Shown here piece by piece: positions 1-5,029 of a DNA stretch of 5,029 nt; position 1 is the first letter of the stretch; each line of letters opens with the position of its first letter. A program made the position numbers and the translations under genes. Source of the stretch: Chloroflexota bacterium (GTDB lineage Bacteria; Chloroflexota; Anaerolineae; Anaerolineales; E44-bin32). Location: contig JAPLGR010000263.1 in assembly GCA_026390045.1 (NCBI GenBank), positions 1 to 5,029 of the forward strand, read 5' to 3'. The notes under the pieces are model-generated. The model was not told the origin of the DNA, made no database searches, and worked only from the letters and a program-made list of their open reading frames with translations.

Positions 1-2
1 TC

Positions 3-56
3 CGCCTGCTCGAGAAGCACGGCGGGCGCAGCGGCGATCTGGTGCTCGAATCCTGA
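3..56 (+). CDS. C-terminal end of an unidentified protein (partial)
   Basis: An open frame enters from the left edge and ends at TGA 54-56, giving the 17 residues RLLEKHGGRSGDLVLES. Only three bases separate this stop from the ATG of the fused molybdopterin synthase gene. That gene has no clear Shine-Dalgarno sequence of its own, which suggests a shared transcript with translational coupling. The fragment is too short to assign a family, and I do not recognise it. It could be another molybdenum cofactor gene, but nothing in these residues shows that. The frame is supported by its position and by the usual tight packing of operons. Confidence 0.45.
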   Translation, partial: RLLEKHGGRSGDLVLES

Positions 57-59
57 TCC

Positions 60-773
60 ATGGCGATCACTTTGCTTTACTTCTCCATCCTTCGAACGCG
101 GACCGGGCTCGCCCGCGAGACGCTTGAGGTTTCAGGCCCGATCAGCGTCGGGCAACTGCGCCAGGTCCTGGTCGAGCGGCACCCGGCTCTGACCCGGGTG
201 CTCCCTTCCGCTGTCGCCGCCATCAACCGCGATTTCGCCTCGGACGAGACCATGATCTCCGACGGGGACGAAGTTGCACTGTTCCCGCCGGTTTCCGGCG
301 GTGCCGATCCCGGGCCCACGGTGTTCCGAATCACGCAGGACCCGATTGAGCTCAACGATGTGCTTGCCGAACTGACGCTCCCTACGACCGGCGCTGCCTG
401 TGTCTTCACTGGAATGGTTCTGGGTGAGACCCGGCGTGGCGAGGAGCATTCGACCACCGCACTCGAATACGAAGCCTACCAGCCCATGGCTGAGGCGAAA
501 CTGCACCAGGTGGCCGAGGAGATCCGTGCGCGCTGGCCGTCGGTGGAGGGCATCGCCATCGTGCAGCGCGTTGGGCGGCTTGATCCCGGAACGCCCACCG
601 TGCTGATCGCCTGCACAGCGGCCCATCGCGACACAGGCGTGTTTGAGGCTGCCCGGTATGGCATTGACCGCCTCAAACAGATCGTGCCGGTGTGGAAGAA
701 GGAGATTGGCCCCGACGGCGAGACGTGGGTGGAGGGCGACTACCGGCCGAAGCCGCAGGATCGCCATCCATGA
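60..773 (+). CDS. moaDE: Fused molybdopterin synthase, MoaD-MoaE (small and large subunits)
   Basis: Molybdopterin synthase inserts two sulfurs into cyclic pyranopterin monophosphate to make molybdopterin, in the cytoplasm; MoaD carries the sulfur as a C-terminal glycine thiocarboxylate and MoaE holds the active site. Residues 1-81 are a MoaD-like beta-grasp domain ending in VALFPPVSGG (Gly80-Gly81). A short linker, ADPGPT, follows, then MoaE at about 88-232. MoaE hallmarks are the VFTGMV segment, LEYEAY (135-140), HR (189-190), and LKQIVPVWKKE, in which Lys206 and Lys213 match E. coli Lys119 and Lys126 with the same 7-residue spacing. ATG 60 gives a normal MoaD N-terminus. The stop overlaps the next start as ATGA (770-773). 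Separate proteins are the norm, but natural fusions are known (mycobacterial MoaX). A free glycine end would need cleavage after Gly81. The family assignment is firm. Confidence 0.93.
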   Translation: MAITLLYFSILRTRTGLARETLEVSGPISVGQLRQVLVERHPALTRVLPSAVAAINRDFASDETMISDGDEVALFPPVSGGADPGPTVFRITQDPIELNDVLAELTLPTTGAACVFTGMVLGETRRGEEHSTTALEYEAYQPMAEAKLHQVAEEIRARWPSVEGIAIVQRVGRLDPGTPTVLIACTAAHRDTGVFEAARYGIDRLKQIVPVWKKEIGPDGETWVEGDYRPKPQDRHP

Positions 774-1752
774 TCCCCGGCCGTCGGCCGGAGCCTTGGC
801 CGTACTGCTGCACCGGCTGCGGGCGGCCCTACCCAGACGATCTTCTCCCCTATTGCTGCCCGGCATGCGGCGGCGTGTACGACTTCTCTGGCCCGCTGGT
901 CTACCAGAATCCGGAATCCATGTTGCCAGATCGGCGCGGCCTTGCGCGCTTCCGGTCGGCATTGCCGATTGCGTCTGCGGCGCCATTGATCAGCCTGGGG
1001 GAGGGCGGCACGCCGCTGCTTCCCGTGCAGGTCGGCAGCCGCGTGCTGCACTTCAAGTGCGAGCATCTGAACCCGACTGGATCCTACAAGGATCGCGGCA
1101 CGGCGATCCTGGTTTCTGCGCTCTCGTCGGTTGGGGTCACAGAAGCGGTTGAGGATTCGTCCGGGAATGCCGGCGCATCATTCGCCGCGTATGCCGCGCG
1201 GGCCAGGATTCGCGCTCGCGTGTTCGTGCCATCCTCCGCGTCCGGTGCCAAGCGGTCTCAGATCGAGGCCTATGGCGCGGAGCTGGTTCTGATCGACGGC
1301 CCGCGTTCTGCTGCGTCCAACGCCGTGCGTCTGGCAGCGGAGGGCGGCGCGGTCTATGCCAGCCATGCCTACATGCCGCAGGGGATGGCGGGCGTGGCGA
1401 CCATCGCCTACGAGATCGTTGAGCAGCTTGGCGGCGCGCCTGGTGCCGTGATCGCGCCGGTGGGGTGCAGGAAGGCGAGACGCGGGCAGAGGGGGTTCGA
1501 GTTCGCTTCCCCGTCCGCGGTGACGCCGTGCTGGACGCGGTCGCGGCCACAGGCGGGACGATCGTCGCCGTCGCCGAAGATGAACTGATGCGCGCCTGGG
1601 AAGTGCTCGGCCGCGCCGGTTTGAACGTTGAGCCGACATCAGCCGTCGTCTGGACCGCAGCGACGCTGCTGCTGGAAGACCTGCCGGATCCCGCGGTGGC
1701 CATCCTGACCGGCTCAGGCTTCAGAGCATCGCCGGCACTCCAGGGCGCCTGA
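770..1752 (+). pseudogene. Threonine-synthase-like PLP enzyme, disrupted by an internal deletion and frameshift
   Basis: This is a fold-type II PLP enzyme of the threonine synthase group, which makes threonine from O-phosphohomoserine; a related lyase or ammonia-lyase role is possible. ATG 770 is preceded by AGGA at 757-760. The first 232 residues, to about 1465, hold a zinc ribbon (CTGC 14-17 and CPAC 30-33), the lysine motif NPTGSYKDRG with Lys107 as the likely Schiff-base residue, and SSGNAG (130-135). This frame then runs into unrelated sequence and stops at 1588. The C-terminal part continues in another frame from about 1465 to TGA 1750-1752, with EGVRVRFPVRGDAVL, GLNVEPTSAV and AILTGSG, all family-like. 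The pieces total about 327 residues. The stretch usually found between the PVGxG loop and the AEG(V/I)R motif is missing, perhaps 50-65 residues, so a single-base sequencing error cannot explain it. The product should be inactive unless the assembly is wrong here. Confidence 0.85.
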
Positions 1753-1824
1753 AGACCTGGCCTCCGATTCCCTCCAGCGTCTGGGCCGGCGGTGCATTCG
1801 ACCTCGGCGGGAACAGCGCTGCGC

Positions 1825-1853
1825 TAGTGCTGTGGGGTTTCTCGGGTTACAAT
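1825..1853 (+). promoter_or_regulatory. Possible sigma70-type promoter for rnc-smc
   Basis: TACAAT at 1848-1853 matches the -10 consensus at five of six positions and stands out as an AT-rich island in GC-rich DNA. It lies in the only sizeable non-coding gap of the window, about 85 bases before the rnc start. The -35 region is poor: with a 17-base spacer the hexamer is TAGTGC (1825-1830), matching TTGACA at only two positions. No extended -10 TG is present. Transcription would start near 1860. The call rests on the -10 box and the location. Confidence 0.35.
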
Positions 1854-1921
1854 CCGACGCGTTGCGAACCGAGGGAACGCCGGCAACCCAGGCGGCGCTG
1901 GGCTGTCCGCGTCCCCCCATG

Positions 1922-1937
1922 TTCGAGGAGAATCGAA
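1922..1937 (+). promoter_or_regulatory. rnc ribosome binding site inside a perfect inverted repeat
   Basis: GAGGAG (1925-1930) lies 8 bases before the TTG at 1939, a normal spacing, and this fixes the rnc start because no ATG or GTG lies nearby in frame. The core is flanked by TTCGA (1922-1926) and TCGAA (1933-1937), exact reverse complements, so the mRNA could form a 5-bp hairpin with GGAGAA as its 6-base loop. The loop would leave the site readable, but the stem is short and may have no effect. A second small hairpin, CCCAG/CTGGG with a 6-base loop, sits upstream in the leader (1887-1902). Confidence 0.6.
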
Positions 1938-1938
1938 G

Positions 1939-2640
1939 TTGGCACCGGACGAGTTCGCCCGGAAGGCCGGACTGGCCTTCCGGGACCCAGAACTGCTTTG
2001 GCGCGCCCTGACGCACCGCTCGTACCTGAACGAGCACACGGATGCGCTGGAGGACAACGAGCGGCTCGAGTTCCTGGGGGACGCGGCGCTCGACTTCCTC
2101 AGCGCGGCGTGGCTCTACCGGCGCTTCCCCGAGATGGATGAGGGTAAGATGACACGCTTGCGCTCGGCGCTTGTGCGGACCGAGCAGCTGGCAATCTTCG
2201 CGCGCGAGCTCGACCTCGGTGATGCGCTCCGTCTCGGCCGCGGCGAGGAAGCCTCCGGCGGGCGGACGCGCTCTGCATTGCTGTGCGGCGCCTTCGAGGC
2301 TGTGCTGGGAGCGCTGTACCTCGATCAGGGCATCCAGGCTGTGGAGGTTTTCCTGGAGCCGCGCATCCGCGCGGCGGTGGAGGCCATTCTGGACGATGAC
2401 TCGCAGATCGATCCGCGCAGCCTGCTGCAGATCTGGGCCCAGGCGGAGCGCGGTGCGACGCCTCGCTACCGGACGGTGGGCGCGCGCGGACCGGACCACG
2501 CTCGCGAGTTCGTCGTTGAGGTAACCGTTGGCGCCGAGGCCATCGGGCGGGGTGAAGGACACAGCAAGCAGGAAGCCGCCCACCAGGCCGCTGCCGACGC
2601 GCTCACGCGCATCCAACAGGCCAGCGGGGCGGAAAGCTGA
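1939..2640 (+). CDS. rnc: Ribonuclease III
   Basis: RNase III is a cytoplasmic dimeric endonuclease that cuts double-stranded RNA, chiefly in rRNA precursor processing and mRNA turnover. The 233-residue length is close to E. coli RNase III (226). The nuclease domain (about 1-150) has ALTHRSYLNE, the signature NERLEFLGDAALD with acidic residues Glu41, Glu44 and Asp48, and CGAFEAVLGALYLD with Glu120. A double-stranded RNA-binding domain follows at about 157-227, ending in the typical GEGHSKQEAAHQAAADAL. Compared with E. coli, Gly117 stands where metal-binding Asp114 is expected, while the equivalents of Glu38, Glu41, Asp45 and Glu117 are kept. The TTG start is chosen from the GAGGAG at 1925-1930 and the absence of another in-frame start. 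It is the first gene of a likely rnc-smc operon, with smc starting 5 bases after its stop. Family identity is firm; the effect of Gly117 on activity is unknown. Confidence 0.96.
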   Translation: MAPDEFARKAGLAFRDPELLWRALTHRSYLNEHTDALEDNERLEFLGDAALDFLSAAWLYRRFPEMDEGKMTRLRSALVRTEQLAIFARELDLGDALRLGRGEEASGGRTRSALLCGAFEAVLGALYLDQGIQAVEVFLEPRIRAAVEAILDDDSQIDPRSLLQIWAQAERGATPRYRTVGARGPDHAREFVVEVTVGAEAIGRGEGHSKQEAAHQAAADALTRIQQASGAES

Positions 2641-2645
2641 CGCGG

Positions 2646-5029
2646 ATGGACGAGCCGCTGCGCGAGTCACCCCGCTTGAAGGCCCTCGATCTGCAGGGAT
2701 ACAAGACCTTTGCCGGCCGCGCCGAGTTTCAGTTCGGGCGCACGATCACTGCCATTGTCGGACCCAACGGCTCGGGCAAGTCCAACATCGCCGACGCCAT
2801 CCGCTGGGTGCTCGGTGAACAATCCTACGGATTGCTGCGCGGCAAGAAGACCGAGGACATGATCTTCGCCGGTTCAGAGGCGCGGCCGCGCGCCAGCATG
2901 GCCTCAGCCACCATCACCTTCGACAACGCCGACGGATGGCTGCCCATCGAGTTCTCCGAGGTGACCGTCAGCCGCCGCGCCTACCGCGACGCGCAGAACA
3001 AGTACTTCCTCAACAATCAGCGCGTCCGGTTGCGCGATGTATTTGAGTTGCTCTCCGAGACCGGGCTCGCACAGCGCACCTACACCATCATCGGACAGGG
3101 CCTGGTCGATGCCGTCTTGGCCCTCAAGGCCGAGGAACGCCGACGGCTGTTTGAGGAGGCGGCCGGCATCGGGCTGTACCGCAGCCGACGCGAGGAGGCC
3201 CTCCGTCGGCTGGAGGCCACTCGGCACAACCTGGAGCGCGTCCAGGACATTCTGGCTGAGTTGCTGCCGCGCGTGCGCAGCCTCGAACGCCAAGCGCGCC
3301 GCGCCCACGAGTATGAACAGGTGCGCGATGACCTGAAGTCGGCCCTCCGGACGTGGTATGGCTTCCACTGGTTCCGCGTGCAGAAGCAGGTGACGGAGGC
3401 GCACGCGGAGGCCGGGAAGGAAGGCCAGCGGCGGGACGATCTGCGCGCCGAGCAGGAAGGGGTGGATGGCGAGCTGCTCCAGGTGCGTGGCCGGATTGAG
3501 TCGTTGAGGGCTGACCTGCACGCGTTCTCGCAGCGCATCTCGGCCCGTTTTGCCGAGCGCGAGACGCTCGGGCGGCGCGTGGCCGTCGCTCAGGAGCGAC
3601 TGCGCGGCCTGGCTGAGCAGGATGGCTTGGCTGCGGCCGAGACCGCTGTCCTCGAAACCGAGCGTGACGAGCTGACCCTTCGCCTGGCCGCCGCACGCGA
3701 GGAGATCGCCGGACGGCAGCAGACGCTGTTCGCCGCCGAGGAGGAGTTCCACCGGCTGCAGGGACCGGCCGATCTGCAAGACCTTGACCGGGAGGCGCTG
3801 CAGGAGCGGATGCCGGCTGCGCGGGCGCGTCTGGGAACTGCTATCGAGCGCCGCAGCGCGTGGCGTTCGGAGCTGGCGCAGGCCGACGCCCGCCTGCAGT
3901 CGCTCTCGGCTCAGGCGGCTGAGACGCGCCTTGGCCGCGAGGCAGCCCAGGCAGCGGCTTCTGCCTCGCGCGATCAGGTTGCGAGTCAACAGCGCGCCGT
4001 CGCAGAGGCAGGACGTGCGCTGCAGACTTCCCGGGACGCAGAACGTGCCGTGCGTGAAGAGGTCATGGCTCTTGAGCACTCATTGACGGAGGCTCAGGAA
4101 GGCCTGCGCGTGGCGGAGTCTCGGTTGGCCGCGCTGGATGCTCGCCGCTCCGTGCTGCGCGATGAAACCCGGCAGCAGAAGCTGGCGCGGACGCGGCTCG
4201 AGCAGGCGCTGCAAGACGGCGAGTTGTCAGGCTCGATCGGCCGGCTAAGCGCGCACCTGCATCCGGATGAAGCGCTGCGGGCTGCGATCCTCGCGGCGCT
4301 GGGCGAGTCAGCCCAGGGTTTCGTCTTCTCCGAATCGCAAGGCGTGGATGACGCGCTTGCCTGGCTGGCGGACGGACCGCGCAACGGTCGCGTCAGCCTC
4401 CTTCCGCAGGCGATGAATGGCACCCCGCCAGCCGCGATCTCAGCGGCTGGCGGGGACTGCATCGGGAACGCGGCCGATCTAGCCCGACCAGATGATGACG
4501 TGAAGGTTGCCGCCACACACTTGCTGGCGAACACGCTGATTGTGGAGACACGAGAGCAAGCACGTCGGCTGATGACGGACCTGCCGGCCGGTTCAAGGGT
4601 CGTCACGCGTGCTGGGGAGGTCTTCTCAAGTACCGGCGAGGTGCTCGCTGGTATCGCCGAAGAAGACCGCCCATCGGAAGGGCTGGCGAAGGTTGAGGCG
4701 GAGGTCGAGCAGGCCGAGTCCGTCCGGGCAGAGAAGGCCGCGCTGCTGGACGGATTGCAGCGTGATCTGGAGGCGGCACGCCTGCGGCTGGCAGAGGCGA
4801 CGCGCACGGTGGAGGACGCGGTTGGATTGGATCGCGCGGCGAGCCTGAGGCTTGAGCACGCCACGCTGGAGCTCCAGGCCAAGGAAGCGCAGCTCGAGAG
4901 CCTGTCTGCGGGGCTCCTGCGGTTGTCCCAGGATGTTGAGCGCGCCGAGCAGGACCGCGGGTTGACCGAGGAGCGGGGCCTCAGTCATGAGGCCGAGGAA
5001 CGCGAAGCGCAGGCTGAGGTCGACGCGCT
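2646..5029 (+). CDS. smc: Chromosome segregation ATPase SMC (3' end beyond window)
   Basis: SMC is the ATPase core of the bacterial condensin-like complex (with ScpA and ScpB) that compacts and separates chromosomes. The frame is open from ATG 2646 to the window edge, giving 794 residues, about two thirds of a usual SMC. Residues 10-22 (RLKALDLQGYKTF) are the classic SMC N-terminus. Walker A is GPNGSGKS at 39-46, and the segment TIIGQG (147-152) followed by EERRRLFEEAAGI (163-175) completes the N-terminal head. A charged Ala/Glu/Arg/Leu-rich coiled coil runs from about 178 to 525. A hinge-like domain covers about 526-672, with GRVSLLPQ (581-588) and VVTRAGEVFSSTG (652-664). The returning coil begins at about 680. 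The C-terminal signature, Walker B and D-loop lie off the window. ATG 2646 is 5 bases after the rnc stop, with a modest GGAAAG at 2631-2636. TTG 2676 is a weaker alternative start. Confidence 0.96.
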   Translation, partial: MDEPLRESPRLKALDLQGYKTFAGRAEFQFGRTITAIVGPNGSGKSNIADAIRWVLGEQSYGLLRGKKTEDMIFAGSEARPRASMASATITFDNADGWLPIEFSEVTVSRRAYRDAQNKYFLNNQRVRLRDVFELLSETGLAQRTYTIIGQGLVDAVLALKAEERRRLFEEAAGIGLYRSRREEALRRLEATRHNLERVQDILAELLPRVRSLERQARRAHEYEQVRDDLKSALRTWYGFHWFRVQKQVTEAHAEAGKEGQRRDDLRAEQEGVDGELLQVRGRIESLRADLHAFSQRISARFAERETLGRRVAVAQERLRGLAEQDGLAAAETAVLETERDELTLRLAAAREEIAGRQQTLFAAEEEFHRLQGPADLQDLDREALQERMPAARARLGTAIERRSAWRSELAQADARLQSLSAQAAETRLGREAAQAAASASRDQVASQQRAVAEAGRALQTSRDAERAVREEVMALEHSLTEAQEGLRVAESRLAALDARRSVLRDETRQQKLARTRLEQALQDGELSGSIGRLSAHLHPDEALRAAILAALGESAQGFVFSESQGVDDALAWLADGPRNGRVSLLPQAMNGTPPAAISAAGGDCIGNAADLARPDDDVKVAATHLLANTLIVETREQARRLMTDLPAGSRVVTRAGEVFSSTGEVLAGIAEEDRPSEGLAKVEAEVEQAESVRAEKAALLDGLQRDLEAARLRLAEATRTVEDAVGLDRAASLRLEHATLELQAKEAQLESLSAGLLRLSQDVERAEQDRGLTEERGLSHEAEEREAQAEVDA

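Noticed and set aside
132..986. A 284-codon minus-strand open frame
   Set aside because: It is antisense to the MoaD-MoaE gene and the start of the PLP enzyme gene, with Arg-rich, motif-free sequence.
1786..1807. A possible terminator hairpin after the PLP enzyme gene
   Set aside because: CCGG(C)GGT can pair with ACCTCGG, but the stem has a bulge and a G-U pair and no run of T follows, so an intrinsic terminator is not supported.
1753..1938. A small gene in the gap between the PLP enzyme gene and rnc
   Set aside because: The only + strand frame that starts here, ATG-less in context and beginning near 1827, runs on into rnc out of frame and gives Arg/Pro-rich sequence without a ribosome binding site.
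1714..2670. A 318-codon open frame on the minus strand
   Set aside because: It covers rnc and its leader in reverse. The translation shows no family motif, while the + strand encodes a clear RNase III.
2904..4079. A 391-codon open frame on the minus strand
   Set aside because: It lies wholly opposite smc, whose frame is strongly supported by Walker A and head motifs. Long antisense frames are expected in GC-rich coding DNA, and its translation is low-complexity Arg/Leu/Gln-rich sequence with no recognisable motif.
4094..4882. A 262-codon minus-strand open frame very rich in Ser, Ala and Arg
   Set aside because: It is the reverse shadow of the smc coiled coil and hinge. Its skewed composition mirrors Ala/Glu/Arg codons on the other strand.
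2646..5029. A novel coiled-coil ATPase or defence-type SMC-like protein
   Set aside because: The N-terminal head, hinge motifs such as GEVFSSTG and the position just after rnc all fit ordinary chromosomal SMC rather than a RecN, SbcC or defence-system homologue.

Overview
This is a high-GC, gene-dense bacterial window with every supported gene on the + strand. The organism is probably a member of Chloroflexota (Anaerolineae-like). That is a tentative inference from the style of the SMC head segment, the RNase III core and the gene mix; no rRNA or other firm marker is present.

Left block (1-1752): the last codons of an unidentified gene end at 56. Three bases later comes a fused molybdopterin synthase gene, with MoaD (small subunit) and MoaE (large subunit) in one 237-residue protein. 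Its stop codon overlaps the start of the next gene (ATGA, 770-773). That next gene is a threonine-synthase-like PLP enzyme with an N-terminal zinc ribbon. It is broken: near 1465 the reading frame changes and roughly 50-65 residues usual for the family, including the rest of the glycine-rich phosphate-binding loop, are missing. It is either a true pseudogene or an assembly defect.

Middle (1753-1938): a 186-base gap without a gene holds a possible promoter (TACAAT at 1848-1853) and a leader. In the leader the ribosome binding site of the next gene sits in the loop of a perfect 5-bp inverted repeat.

Right block (1939-5029): rnc (RNase III, TTG start) is followed after 5 bases by smc (chromosome condensation ATPase), which stays open to the window edge with 794 of perhaps about 1,200 codons. 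The rnc-smc pairing is common in bacteria, often followed by ftsY. RNase III has Gly where one of the four conserved metal-binding acidic residues is expected.

Nothing here looks like a mobile element, a CRISPR array, an RNA gene or a defence system. The window is mostly conserved housekeeping genes; the fused MoaD-MoaE, the broken PLP enzyme gene and the rnc leader are the points worth a second look.
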